NCBI RefSeq assembly: GCF_000803645.1
Contig: NZ_CP009122.1
Span: 2,642,501-2,706,500, forward strand
DNA length: 64,000 bases
Source: Sphingopyxis fribergensis
GTDB lineage: Bacteria > Pseudomonadota > Alphaproteobacteria > Sphingomonadales > Sphingomonadaceae
Direction: 5' to 3'
The notes below the pieces were generated by a model, which saw nothing but the letters and a program-made list of their open reading frames with translations, searched no databases and was not told where the DNA came from. The position numbers were made by a program, and so were the translations under genes. This document shows, in pieces, positions 1 through 10,341 of the stretch. The number at the start of each line of letters is the position of its first letter. Position 1 is the first letter of the stretch.

Positions 1-149
1 AGGCCAAGAACTTGGGGAAGCGCCGCCGAAATGGGAATCATGCCCGCCATATCAAGACTGCGGGCCCGATCGATCGAAAGCAAGCCATCGCCGCTTGCAT
101 CGCCCGCCAACCCGCGCTAGGGGCCTCGCCTGCCCTTAAGGGGGCCGGT
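1..149. other. left window edge, no confident gene
   Basis: No complete gene is visible before the tRNA. On the minus strand two in-frame ATGs (complement of 48-50 and 39-41) open a frame reading [12 protein letters not shown] and running off the left edge, so the first codons of a minus-strand gene may lie here. The frame is too short to identify. The plus-strand frames show no recognisable protein end. Confidence 0.25.
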
Positions 150-226
150 CGGGACGTAGCGCAGCCTGGTAGCGCATCACACTGGGGGTGTGGGGGTCGG
201 AGGTTCGAATCCTCTCGTCCCGACCA
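150..226 (+). tRNA. tRNA-Pro (anticodon GGG)
   Basis: A 77-base cloverleaf. The acceptor arm CGGGACG (150-156) pairs with CGTCCCG (216-222), followed by discriminator A and an encoded CCA (224-226). The D stem is GCGC/GCGC with an AGCCTGGTA loop. The anticodon arm has loop CTGGGGG with GGG at 184-186, which decodes CCC/CCU proline codons. The T loop is TTCGAAT. The CGGG start and the D loop are typical of bacterial tRNA-Pro. Confidence 0.95.
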
Positions 227-254
227 ATTTTACCGTCACCAAAGGCGAGGAACG

Positions 255-998
255 ATGCAGGCAAGCGCGCTGATCGTAATCGCCGCCTTCCTCACATCGA
301 TCGTGTCGGGCGTTTTCGGGATGGCCGGCGGCATCATCTTCATGGGTGTGCTGACGTGGTTACTGCCCGCCGCACTCGCGCTGGCGCTGCACGGCGTCAT
401 CCAGTTCGCGTCGAACCTATGGCGCTTCCTGATCCATCGGCGGCACGTCGTCTGGTCGGTTCTCATCTGGTTCGGGCTCGGATCGGTCGCTTCGCTCGGC
501 TTTTTCTCGCTGGTGCTCTTCGCGCCAACCAAATTCCTCGTTTTCCTGGGGCTGGGCCTCACGCCGATCCTAGTCTGGCTCCCCGAAAGATGGCTGCGGC
601 TCGATGCGAGCAATCGTTGGCATGCGATCGGCGGCGGTTTCGTATCGAACGGCCTGTCGCTCGTCTCGGGAGTGTCGGGTCCGGTGACCGATCTGTTGTT
701 CGTGAATACCACGCTCAATCGCCATCAGGTCGTCGCTACCAAGGCGGTGATGCAGGCGATGGGCCACGCATCGAAGATCCTCGTCTACGGCGGCCTGCTG
801 CTGGGCGCCGCGGCGCGCGAGGCCATCGCGCTTCCCGCGACCCTCATCGCCGTCGCGGCGTCGATGGCGGGCATCATGGTCGGCGGCTATATCCTCCACC
901 GGATCAGCGACGCACAATTCCGCAGCAGCCGCCGCTGGATCGTGACCATCGTCGGCGCCGCCTTCCTGTTTCAGGCGATCCGGATCGCGCTGGCCTGA
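255..998 (+). CDS. TSUP (TauE/SafE) family permease
   Basis: A 247-residue very hydrophobic protein with a glycine-rich first helix (SGVFGMAGG, about residues 18-26), which is the hallmark of the TSUP family (formerly DUF81/TauE/SafE). These inner-membrane proteins are linked to export of sulfite, sulfonates or other small anions. I count seven to eight likely membrane spans in two similar halves. The ATG at 255 is chosen because GAGG lies just upstream; the longer open frame to the left runs through the tRNA gene and cannot be coding. It follows tRNA-Pro by 28 bases and ends at a hairpin shared with the convergent EF-hand gene. The substrate cannot be told. Confidence 0.8.
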   Translation: MQASALIVIAAFLTSIVSGVFGMAGGIIFMGVLTWLLPAALALALHGVIQFASNLWRFLIHRRHVVWSVLIWFGLGSVASLGFFSLVLFAPTKFLVFLGLGLTPILVWLPERWLRLDASNRWHAIGGGFVSNGLSLVSGVSGPVTDLLFVNTTLNRHQVVATKAVMQAMGHASKILVYGGLLLGAAAREAIALPATLIAVAASMAGIMVGGYILHRISDAQFRSSRRWIVTIVGAAFLFQAIRIALA

Positions 999-1002
999 CA
1001 AG

Positions 1003-1028
1003 GCGGGGCGACCAAAAGGCCGCCCCGC
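1003..1028. terminator. hairpin between convergent genes
   Basis: GCGGGGCG (1003-1010) pairs perfectly with CGCCCCGC (1021-1028) around a 10-base loop. It lies between the stop of the TSUP gene and the stop of the convergent EF-hand gene, so it could end transcription from both sides. There is no clear T tract. Confidence 0.5.
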
Positions 1029-1035
1029 ACAACAG

Positions 1036-1368
1036 TCAGTTCGCGTCTAGCGGCGCATCTTCGGGCGGCGGCGGCGCGGCGCGGGCATTGCGCATCGCTT
1101 CCATTTCGGACTTTTCGATCGCGCCGTCGCCGTTCGAATCGATATGCTTGATGAAGGCGTCGACCTTCTCCGGCGAGGCCATCGAGGGATCGCCCTGCCG
1201 CTGTGCCCGCATTTCGGCCATTTTGGTGATCTCGGCCTTGTCGAGCTTGCCGTCGCTGTTGCTGTCCAGCATCGCAAAGATGCGGCCACCGTCCTGCGGC
1301 GGCTGCGCGGCCGCGATGCCCGGCACAGTCAGGCCGATCAAAGCGGCCATCATCGTCAATTTCTTCAT
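1036..1368 (-). CDS. secreted EF-hand protein
   Basis: A 110-residue protein with a signal peptide (MKKLTMMAALIG to about Ala21) and two canonical EF-hand loops: D35-S-N-S-D-G-K-L-D-K-A-E46 and D77-S-N-G-D-G-A-I-E-K-S-E88. All calcium-coordinating positions are filled except the tolerated Ala at position 7 of loop 2. The C terminus is proline/alanine rich. The ATG at 1368 is chosen over the longer frame because it begins the signal peptide and is preceded by AAAGGA. It is probably a periplasmic calcium-binding protein; the partner is unknown. Such small EF-hand proteins are common in sphingomonads. Confidence 0.85.
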   Translation of the reverse strand: MKKLTMMAALIGLTVPGIAAAQPPQDGGRIFAMLDSNSDGKLDKAEITKMAEMRAQRQGDPSMASPEKVDAFIKHIDSNGDGAIEKSEMEAMRNARAAPPPPEDAPLDAN

Positions 1369-1465
1369 TCCATGTCCTTTGGTCATATCGGCAATAGCGC
1401 CGGGACGCCCCGGAGCGGACATGGCATTTCGCGTGTCGCAAAACTATGGCAGCGGTTTCGGCTCG

Positions 1466-2443
1466 TCACGGTTTCAGCACGACCTTGCCCACCACCTCGC
1501 GCCGCTCGAGCATCGCAAAGCCCTCGCGCCAGTCGGCAAGGTCGAGTGACGCATGGACGTGCGGGCAGATTTTCTCCGCCGCCGCCAGCGCGTCGATCGC
1601 GGCGATATTCTCCGCGCCCTGCTCGGGAAAGCGCCGTCCATATTCGCCGGCGCGCACCCCGACGACCGAGAAGCCCTTGATCAGGGGCATGTTCACCGAC
1701 AGCTCGGGGATGCGGCCCGATGCAAAGCCGACGACGAGCAAGCGGCCGCCAAAGGCGATGCAGCGTGTCGACTCGTCAAATATATCGCCGCCGACGGGAT
1801 CGAAGATGACGTCGGCGCCCGCCCCGCCGGTCAATAGCTTCACCGTCTCGCGAAACCCCGGCGCGCCGTCGATCACCGCATCGGGACCATAGAGCCGCGT
1901 GATCGCCGCGCGCTTCTGTGCGCTGCTCGCCACTGCGATCACCCGCGCGCCCATTGCTTTGGCAAGATCGACCGCCGCCAGCCCGACACCCCCCGCCGCG
2001 CCATGCACCAGCACCCATTCGCCGGGCTCGACGCGCGCGCAGCGCACCAGCGCGACATAGGCGGTGAGGTAAGCGACCGGATAAGCCGCAGCCTCGTCCC
2101 AGTTCAACCGTTCGGGCTTCGCGCGCAGCGCCGTCGCCGGGACAGTGCAATATTCGGCCATCGCACCAAAACGATTGCCGCCAGCCACCGCGTCGCCCGG
2201 GCGCCACGCAGTCACGCCCTCGCCCACGGCGTCGACCTCGCCCGCAAATTCCAGCCCCGACACGAACGGCAGGTCGGGTTTCAGCTGATAGTCGCCGCGC
2301 GTCATCAACAGGTCGGGGAAATTGACCGCCGCCGCGCGCACGCGCACGCGCACCTCGCCCGGCCCCGGTTCGGGCAGCGGCACATCGGCCAGCGTCGCGC
2401 CGCGATGATCGGACAGCAATTCGCGCACCTGCAATGCCCGCAT
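1466..2443 (-). CDS. zinc-free quinone oxidoreductase (MDR superfamily)
   Basis: A 325-residue medium-chain dehydrogenase/reductase. The N-terminal GroES-like domain carries AAVNFPDLL (about 38-46), and the Rossmann fold has HGAAGGVG (147-154), the NADPH-binding signature of the quinone oxidoreductase (QOR/crotonyl-CoA reductase-like) branch. The structural-zinc cysteine cluster of alcohol dehydrogenases is absent. It probably reduces quinones or enoyl compounds with NADPH in the cytoplasm. It is divergent from the endolysin gene with a 71-base gap. Length is normal for the family; the natural substrate is unknown. Confidence 0.85.
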   Translation of the reverse strand: MRALQVRELLSDHRGATLADVPLPEPGPGEVRVRVRAAAVNFPDLLMTRGDYQLKPDLPFVSGLEFAGEVDAVGEGVTAWRPGDAVAGGNRFGAMAEYCTVPATALRAKPERLNWDEAAAYPVAYLTAYVALVRCARVEPGEWVLVHGAAGGVGLAAVDLAKAMGARVIAVASSAQKRAAITRLYGPDAVIDGAPGFRETVKLLTGGAGADVIFDPVGGDIFDESTRCIAFGGRLLVVGFASGRIPELSVNMPLIKGFSVVGVRAGEYGRRFPEQGAENIAAIDALAAAEKICPHVHASLDLADWREGFAMLERREVVGKVVLKP

Positions 2444-2463
2444 GGTGAAAACCCTTTCCTACA

Positions 2464-2475
2464 ATATTCCAATAT
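2464..2475. promoter_or_regulatory. small palindrome in divergent promoter region
   Basis: ATATTCCAATAT forms an AT-rich inverted repeat with arms ATATT/AATAT in the 71-base gap between the divergent quinone oxidoreductase and endolysin genes. Position and symmetry fit an operator for a small regulator, but no matching regulator is nearby. Confidence 0.25.
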
Positions 2476-2514
2476 GGTTCGTTTTGACCGTTCAACAAAC
2501 CAAAGGAGCGAATC

Positions 2515-3084
2515 ATGCCACGACCCGACCCATCGGCCTGCGATGCCGACGCGTTGATCGACGCCGTCATCGACCGCGAAGGCCGATATGTAAACCACCC
2601 CGCCGACCGCGGCGGCCCGACCTGCTGGGGGATCACCGAGGCGGTCGCGCGCGCCGAGGGCTATGCCGGCGCCATGCGCGATCTGCCGCGAAGCGAAGCC
2701 GCGTCCATCTATCGCCGCCTCTATTGGCTGCGCCCCGGCTTCGACAAGGTCGCGCTACGCGCACCCAAAATCGCCGCCGAGCTCTTCGACACCGGCGTCA
2801 ACATGGGAACAGGCACCGCGGTAGCTTTCCTCCAGCGCGCGCTCAACGCGCTCAACCGTACCGCGCGCGACTATCCCGACATTGCGGTCGACCGCGATAT
2901 CGGCCCGCGCACATTGTCGGCGCTCGACGGTTTCCTGAAGGCGCGCGGCAAGGGCGGCGAAACCGTCCTCCTCCGCGCGATGGAGGCGCTGCAGGGCGAA
3001 CGCTACATCGCGCTCGCCGAACGCCGTCCTTCCCAGGAAGCCTTTCTCTACGGCTGGCTCGCCAATCGCATCGGCGACGGTTGA
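2515..3084 (+). CDS. GH108-type endolysin (GTA/phage lysis muramidase)
   Basis: A 189-residue protein with the glycoside hydrolase 108 layout. An N-terminal muramidase domain has its likely catalytic glutamate at E22 in DREGRY, followed by ADRGGPT and WGIT. A C-terminal peptidoglycan-binding domain 3 (about 80-180) has FDTGVNMG and IGPRTLSAL. It should cut the glycan strand of murein. There is no signal peptide, so export would need a holin, and a holin gene follows 61 bases downstream. AAAGGAG lies ahead of the ATG. The same endolysin type is found in the RcGTA lysis cassette of Rhodobacter. No other phage genes are nearby. Confidence 0.87.
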   Translation: MPRPDPSACDADALIDAVIDREGRYVNHPADRGGPTCWGITEAVARAEGYAGAMRDLPRSEAASIYRRLYWLRPGFDKVALRAPKIAAELFDTGVNMGTGTAVAFLQRALNALNRTARDYPDIAVDRDIGPRTLSALDGFLKARGKGGETVLLRAMEALQGERYIALAERRPSQEAFLYGWLANRIGDG

Positions 3085-3145
3085 CGCGCCGCGGCGCGCC
3101 ATTGGGCTGAACTTCCCTGAACTTTGAACAGACAGGAGAACCGGA

Positions 3146-3559
3146 ATGAGCATTATCGAAGGCTTGATCGGCCCCATCGCCAAGTTGATCGACAAGATCA
3201 TCCCCGACCCCGAAGCGCGCGACCGCGCCAAGCTGGAACTGCTGAAAATGGAGGGCAGCCAGGAAATGGACGCGATCCGCACCCGAATGACGGCGATCGT
3301 CGCCGAGGCGAACAGCGCCGACCCCTGGACCAGCCGCGCGCGGCCGAGCTTCCTCTATGTCATGTATGCGTTGTTGCTCTGGGCGATCCCGATGGGCCTC
3401 ATCGCCGCAGCACGGCCCGAAATGGCCAAGGGCATCGCAGAGGGCATGAACGCCTATCTCGCCGGGATTCCCGAGCCGCTCTACGCGCTCTTCGGCACGG
3501 GGTATCTGGGTTACACCGCCGCAAGGGCGTGGGGGAAAGCCAAGGGGGTCGAGGGCTGA
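3146..3559 (+). CDS. GTA-type 3TM holin
   Basis: A 137-residue membrane protein resembling the 'holin of 3TMs, for gene-transfer release' family. An amphipathic N-terminal segment (MSIIEGLIGPIAKLIDKI) and a charged helix rich in Glu/Arg/Lys (about 22-60) precede two clear membrane helices (about 68-90 and 106-127). ACAGGAGA stands before the ATG. Together with the preceding endolysin it makes a complete two-gene lysis module. In gene transfer agent producers such a holin opens the inner membrane so the muramidase reaches the cell wall. Family assignment is from sequence pattern; the gene could also be a domesticated prophage remnant. Confidence 0.83.
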   Translation: MSIIEGLIGPIAKLIDKIIPDPEARDRAKLELLKMEGSQEMDAIRTRMTAIVAEANSADPWTSRARPSFLYVMYALLLWAIPMGLIAAARPEMAKGIAEGMNAYLAGIPEPLYALFGTGYLGYTAARAWGKAKGVEG

Positions 3560-3565
3560 TTTCCC

Positions 3566-3651
3566 CGTGCCCCTGCGAAGGCAGGGGCCCATCTCCGGTC
3601 TGTACTATCTTGAACCGGCGGGAGATGGGTCCCCGCCTCCGCGGGGACACG
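3566..3651. repeat. palindromic repeat after the lysis pair
   Basis: An imperfect inverted repeat. The left arm begins CGTGCCCCTGCGAAGGCAGG and the right arm is its near complement ending in GCGGGGACACG. Each arm also folds locally (CCCCTGC..GCAGGGG and CCCCGC..GCGGGG). It lies between two convergent genes and probably acts as a transcription terminator; units of this kind are dispersed in sphingomonad genomes. Confidence 0.7.
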
Positions 3652-3660
3652 CGCATTTCT

Positions 3661-4139
3661 CTAAGGGCCGCCCTCCACAACGCCTGCCAGATTGGCGAGC
3701 GAGCTGTTCAGCCCCGCCACATGATCCTTCGCCGAAATCCCCGGCGGCACATGATGCGCGTCGATCGTGACCAATGTGCCGCCGCTCTGCCGCGACAGAT
3801 ACCAGTGCATCTCCATCGTCCCCGAAAAGCGCGGATCATCGGACTCGAATTCGACCTGCCACACGACCAGCCGCCCGTCGTCGAGCGTCGGAATATAGAC
3901 TTCGACAACATCGCTATCGTCGTCGCTCTTGGTCTCGACATCGGCGTCGTCGAAGGTCAGCCGCATCAAAAAGCCGCCACCCGCGCGCAAGTCGACATGC
4001 TCGAACGTCCCCGTCGCGCCCTCCGGCGGCAACCATATCGCGAGCTTCGCCGCGCTCGTGAACGCCGCAAAGACATCGACCAGCGGCGCGGCGATCAGCC
4101 GTTCGGCATGATCGATGCGCCGTGTCTTCTTGGTCGGTT

Positions 4140-4143
<4 letters not shown>
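3661..4143 (-). CDS. SRPBCC/AHSA1-type START-fold protein
   Basis: A 160-residue protein of the SRPBCC superfamily (activator of Hsp90 ATPase 1-like group). It has the usual opening [18 protein letters not shown], a WLPPEGATG turn, a strand rich in acidic residues, and a C-terminal helix ([14 protein letters not shown]). These helix-grip proteins bind hydrophobic ligands; the ligand is unknown. There is no in-frame ATG at the front; the first start is TTG at 4143, which shares TTGA with the alaS stop codon, so translation is probably coupled to alaS. Confidence 0.78.
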
Positions 4144-6797
<2,654 letters not shown>

Positions 6798-6869
6798 GCG
6801 CGCGAATTAGGGATTTTGCAGCGATGCGACAAGCCGGTTCGTGTCGATGACCGTCATCGGCCCGATCGG

Positions 6870-7469
6870 TCAGAAATTGGTCGCAATCCCCTTGCCCAGA
6901 TAGCAGGGCAGTTCGCGCAGCACATCGGCCTTGGGAACTCCGTCTTCGATCAGGTTGGCGGGCACTTCGGATGTGTCGGTTCGCACCACGGTCCAACCGG
7001 CAACCGGCGTCGCGCGGTGGACGACGACATAGCCGCAATCCATCGTCTTGTCCGCACGATCGCCGCGAAAATCAAAGGCGGCATAGAGCCCAGGCGGCTG
7101 GCCCGCCGGGTCGAGATACCAGCTAAGGCGCAGGATACGGATCGTCCCGTCAGCCCACAGCCCGGCACGCTTGCGTTGATTCATTTCCCATTCGAGCCGC
7201 GGGTTCGACGCCTGGAACGACAGGCGCAACATCGCATAGGCGCTCGCGTAATCGCGTTTCGCCAGAGCCATAGTGTAAGCGGCGAGCCGATCGATTGCGC
7301 CTTCCTCATCGACCGGCGCCGGCTGGAAGGTCACGCCTTCGGGGGCAATAATCTCGCGCTCGACTTCAGGAGCGACCACCGGGGGCGCAGCAAACGCAAC
7401 CGGACCGTGAAGAATCAGGGCAGCAACCACCAAGAGGCGGCGGCAACTCCCCCAGCCTTCAATAGCCAT
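6870..7469 (-). CDS. exported DUF4019-like protein
   Basis: A 199-residue protein with a signal peptide (residues 1 to about 28, ending HGPVAFAAP). The rest has an alternating alpha/beta pattern with RDYASAYAML, WEMNQRKRAG, PGLYAAFDFRG and GWTVVRTD, which resembles DUF4019 proteins; that match is a judgement by eye. Two cysteines (in MDCGY and LPCYLG) could form a disulfide. The gene overlaps the end of the glutathione transferase gene by 11 bases, so the two are probably co-transcribed. Function unknown. Confidence 0.7.
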   Translation of the reverse strand: MAIEGWGSCRRLLVVAALILHGPVAFAAPPVVAPEVEREIIAPEGVTFQPAPVDEEGAIDRLAAYTMALAKRDYASAYAMLRLSFQASNPRLEWEMNQRKRAGLWADGTIRILRLSWYLDPAGQPPGLYAAFDFRGDRADKTMDCGYVVVHRATPVAGWTVVRTDTSEVPANLIEDGVPKADVLRELPCYLGKGIATNF

Positions 7470-8085
7470 AATAGGCGCCGCCCTTTTCGCGCGCCCGCTG
7501 CCAGGCCGGGCGGACGTGACACGCGTTCACGAAGCCTGCGAGCTTCGGATAGCGCGGCGCCATGCCTTGCATGATCGCAATCTCGGCCGGGAAGCTGAGC
7601 ATGATATCGGCCGCCGACAGGCTATCGCCGATGAAGTGGCCATTCTCCCCGACGCGGTTTTCCATATAGGCGAAATGCGCGTCGAGCTGCTGGTTGATCC
7701 GCGGCTCAATCGGCGCCGCGGCCTCGCCCAGCCGTACAGTGTAGATACGCAGCAGGATCGGCATCATCGCCGACCCTTCGGCGAAATGCAGCCATTCAAG
7801 ATGGCTGATGTGGTCGTCGCTGCCGCGCTCGGGCACCAGATGCCTGCCGCCGTGCCGCTCACACAGATATTCGGTGATTGCTCCCGATTCGATCACGACG
7901 CGACCGTCATCTTCAAGAACCGGCGACTTGCCAAGCGGATGAACCGCGATCAATTCGGGCGGCGCGAGGTTGGTAACGGCATCGCGGTCATAAAATTTGA
8001 TTTCGTAGGGCGCGCCGATTTCCTCGAGCAGCCACAAGATGCGCTGCGAGCGGCTGTTGTTTAGATGGTGGACGATCAGGCTCAT
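7459..8085 (-). CDS. glutathione S-transferase family protein
   Basis: A 208-residue cytosolic glutathione transferase. The N-terminal thioredoxin-like domain (1 to about 80) contains HHLNNSRSQRILWLLEE, with the Asn-Ser-Arg-Ser stretch at the usual place of the glutathione-activating residue, and ESGAITEYL for gamma-glutamyl contact. An all-helical C-terminal domain follows (SAADIMLSFP). It conjugates or reduces with glutathione; the physiological substrate is unclear. It sits 9 bases after the ureohydrolase gene and overlaps the DUF4019-like gene. Confidence 0.88.
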   Translation of the reverse strand: MSLIVHHLNNSRSQRILWLLEEIGAPYEIKFYDRDAVTNLAPPELIAVHPLGKSPVLEDDGRVVIESGAITEYLCERHGGRHLVPERGSDDHISHLEWLHFAEGSAMMPILLRIYTVRLGEAAAPIEPRINQQLDAHFAYMENRVGENGHFIGDSLSAADIMLSFPAEIAIMQGMAPRYPKLAGFVNACHVRPAWQRAREKGGAYYGY

Positions 8086-8094
8086 GGCGCTCTC

Positions 8095-8916
8095 CTATCG
8101 CGCAGTCTGCGGGGTTCCGTTGCGGTCGATCAGCGCCGCAAGTTCGCGGACGAGCTTGGCGCCGAGGATCGCAGTGACATCGCCGACATCGCGGCCGGGA
8201 TGCAACTCGACGATATCGGCACCGACGATTGGCGCGGTCTGTTTGTGCAAAACCGCCAGCACCTCGCGCACCGTCAGCCCGCCGGGTTCGGGATGCGCGA
8301 CGCCCGGCGCCGCCGACGGGTCGAACCCGTCGAGATCGATCGAAATATAGAGCGGTCCGTCGAGCACCGGCACCCGGTCGGGCGTAAAGTCCGTCATCGG
8401 AATGATCTCGACGCCGAAACGCTCCGCTTGCTCGCGGCAATGGCCGTTGAGCGTGCGAATGCCGACCTGCACCAGCCTCTTGGCATAGCCCGCCTCGCAG
8501 ATGCGCGCAAAGGGTGAGGCGTGGCTGCGCGGATTGCCGGCAAAATCGTCGTAGAGATCGGGGTGCGCGTCGAAGTGGAGGATGTTTACCGGCCCGAAGC
8601 AGGTCGACGCGGCTTCGACAAGCGGGAAGCTCACGGCATGGTCGCCGCCGACCGCGAGGGGGACTTCTCCGTCCTCGCGCACCATGGCCAGATAGCGGCG
8701 GATCGCCACGTCGTCGCTCGGGGTATCTTCGGTCAGCGGCAGGTCGCCGTCGTCGGTGAGCGCGATGTCGGTGCCGATTTCGGGGCCGAGTTCGCTCGCC
8801 ATATTGCCGCGGTCGCTCCACAGCGCCGCGCGGATCGCGGCCGGACCGGCGGCGGCACCGCGTTCGAAGCTGCTGTTAACGTCAGTGGGGAGGCCGAAGA
8901 GGCGGATCGCGGGCAT
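8095..8916 (-). CDS. arginase/agmatinase-family ureohydrolase
   Basis: A 273-residue binuclear manganese hydrolase that would cleave a guanidino compound such as agmatine, arginine or a related amidine to urea and an amine. All metal motifs are present: GGDHA, DAHPDLYDD and SIDLDGFDP. The C terminus is shorter than that of many arginases. The ATG at 8916 is used because the open frame further upstream has only a TTG codon. It lies in a run with the glutathione transferase gene. Agmatinase, proclavaminate amidinohydrolase-like and formimidoylglutamase roles cannot be separated here. Confidence 0.87.
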   Translation of the reverse strand: MPAIRLFGLPTDVNSSFERGAAAGPAAIRAALWSDRGNMASELGPEIGTDIALTDDGDLPLTEDTPSDDVAIRRYLAMVREDGEVPLAVGGDHAVSFPLVEAASTCFGPVNILHFDAHPDLYDDFAGNPRSHASPFARICEAGYAKRLVQVGIRTLNGHCREQAERFGVEIIPMTDFTPDRVPVLDGPLYISIDLDGFDPSAAPGVAHPEPGGLTVREVLAVLHKQTAPIVGADIVELHPGRDVGDVTAILGAKLVRELAALIDRNGTPQTAR

Positions 8917-9060
8917 GGCGCGTTGTACCCGCTTGCGATCATGAGGCAAGGATCAACGGCAGGCGGGCCGACCTGTGGGGAGAGGATACAGGTCCAAGGG
9001 GCATTGGGGCCCGCCGCCGTTAGCCGGCCGATCCGCCAAAGCGAACCGGCCGGATGGCTA

Positions 9061-10140
9061 TCAATTGTCTTCGTCGCCCTCGTCGTCGGGACCGGCCATC
9101 ATTTCTTCGGCCACCGCCTCGGTGCGGCCACGGATCGCGGTTTCAAGCCGCTCCATCAGTTCGGGATTGTCTTTGAGGAAGGTTTTCGAATTCTCGCGAC
9201 CCTGCCCGATGCGGATCGAATCATAGCTGAACCAGGCGCCTGATTTCTCGACAATGCCCGCCTTCACGCCCAGATCGAGAATCTCGCCGATCTTCGAAAT
9301 GCCTTGCCCGTACATGATGTCGAATTCGACCTGCTTGAACGGTGGCGCGACCTTGTTCTTCACCACCTTCACGCGGGTGGTGTTGCCGACGATCTCGTCG
9401 CCATTCTTGATCTGGCCGGTGCGGCGGATGTCGAGGCGGACCGAGGCATAGAATTTGAGCGCGTTGCCGCCGGTCGTCGTTTCCGGGTTGCCGTACATAA
9501 CGCCGATTTTCATGCGCAGCTGGTTGATGAAGATCACCATGCAGCGCGAGCGGCTGATCGAGCCGGTGAGCTTGCGCAGCGACTGCGACATCAAACGCGC
9601 CTGCAGGCCGACGTGGCTGTCGCCCATCTCTCCCTCGATTTCGGCGCGCGGCACGAGCGCGGCGACCGAGTCGACGACGAGCACGTCGATCGCGTTCGAG
9701 CGCACGAGCGTATCGACAATTTCGAGCGCCTGTTCACCCGTGTCGGGCTGCGACACGATGAGTTCGTCGATGTTGACGCCGAGCTTGCGCGCATAGACGG
9801 GGTCGAGCGCATGTTCGGCGTCGACGAAAGCGACGGTGCCGCCGCCCTTCTGGGCTTCGGCGAGCGTGTGCAGCGCGAGGGTCGTCTTGCCCGAGCTTTC
9901 GGGGCCGTAAATTTCGATGACGCGCCCGCGCGGCAGGCCGCCGACGCCGAGTGCGATGTCGAGGCCGAGCGAGCCGGTCGAGATCGACTCGACCTGCATG
10001 GTCTCTTTCGAGCCCAATTTCATTACCGAGCCCTTGCCGAACGCGCGATCGATCTGCGCGAGCGCGGCGTCGAGCGCCTTCTGCCTGTCCGTGTTGTTCA
10101 CTGATTTCCCCGATTCGACGAGTGACAATTGTCCGGCCAT
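9061..10140 (-). CDS. recA: recombinase RecA
   Basis: A 359-residue RecA, the strand-exchange ATPase of homologous recombination and the co-protease that triggers LexA cleavage. It shows Walker [10 protein letters not shown] (79-87), the [21 protein letters not shown]-terminal helix, the Walker B stretch [10 protein letters not shown], the L2 region [10 protein letters not shown], and an acidic tail (DDEGDEDN). Length and motifs are complete. A LexA-type direct repeat lies 77 bases upstream. Confidence 0.99.
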   Translation of the reverse strand: MAGQLSLVESGKSVNNTDRQKALDAALAQIDRAFGKGSVMKLGSKETMQVESISTGSLGLDIALGVGGLPRGRVIEIYGPESSGKTTLALHTLAEAQKGGGTVAFVDAEHALDPVYARKLGVNIDELIVSQPDTGEQALEIVDTLVRSNAIDVLVVDSVAALVPRAEIEGEMGDSHVGLQARLMSQSLRKLTGSISRSRCMVIFINQLRMKIGVMYGNPETTTGGNALKFYASVRLDIRRTGQIKNGDEIVGNTTRVKVVKNKVAPPFKQVEFDIMYGQGISKIGEILDLGVKAGIVEKSGAWFSYDSIRIGQGRENSKTFLKDNPELMERLETAIRGRTEAVAEEMMAGPDDEGDEDN

Positions 10141-10216
10141 GACCGTCCCTTTCCAGCTCTAGAGCGACGGTCGAACCATCGCAACGCCGAACCTGTGTAC
10201 GGCATTTGTTCTCTCG

Positions 10217-10231
10217 GAACAAGAGTGGAAC
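10217..10231 (-). promoter_or_regulatory. SOS box (LexA site) of recA
   Basis: GAAC-AAGAGTG-GAAC on the plus strand, which reads GTTC-N7-GTTC towards recA. This direct repeat is the established LexA target of alphaproteobacteria. A third half-site in the opposite orientation (GTTC, 10208-10211) makes TTGTTC-N5-GAACAA overlap it. Its place before recA supports self-limiting SOS control. Confidence 0.88.
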
Positions 10232-10258
10232 AAAATTAAATGCTTTTCCGCTTTTTGG

Positions 10259-10334
10259 GTCATCCCGGCGAAGGCCGGCATCTCGATCCAGCATCAGAAA
10301 TCAACGTCGAGATCCCGGCCCTCGCCGGGATGAC
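10259..10334. repeat. palindromic repeat (GTCATCCCGGCGA type)
   Basis: The left arm GTCATCCCGGCGAAGGCCGG and a right arm ending CTCGCCGGGATGAC are near-complementary over about 30 bases around a short middle. It stands between the end of the cckA-receiver operon and the recA control region and may end transcription from the former. The sequence type is a dispersed element common in alphaproteobacteria. Confidence 0.7.
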
Positions 10335-10341
10335 GGAGTTC

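Noticed and set aside
12..254. Coding start upstream of the TSUP gene
   Set aside because: The in-frame upstream sequence passes through the complete tRNA-Pro gene, so it is not coding.
2515..3559. A full prophage around the endolysin and holin
   Set aside because: No integrase, terminase, capsid or tail genes and no attachment repeats are seen; flanking genes are ordinary chromosomal genes.
3566..3651. CRISPR array
   Set aside because: The repeats in this window are single palindromic units without regular spacers, and no cas gene is seen.
9015..9058. Terminator after recA from the CCGGCC..GGCCGG pair
   Set aside because: CCGGCC and GGCCGG are self-complementary short words in GC-rich DNA and there is no T tract; the evidence is too weak.
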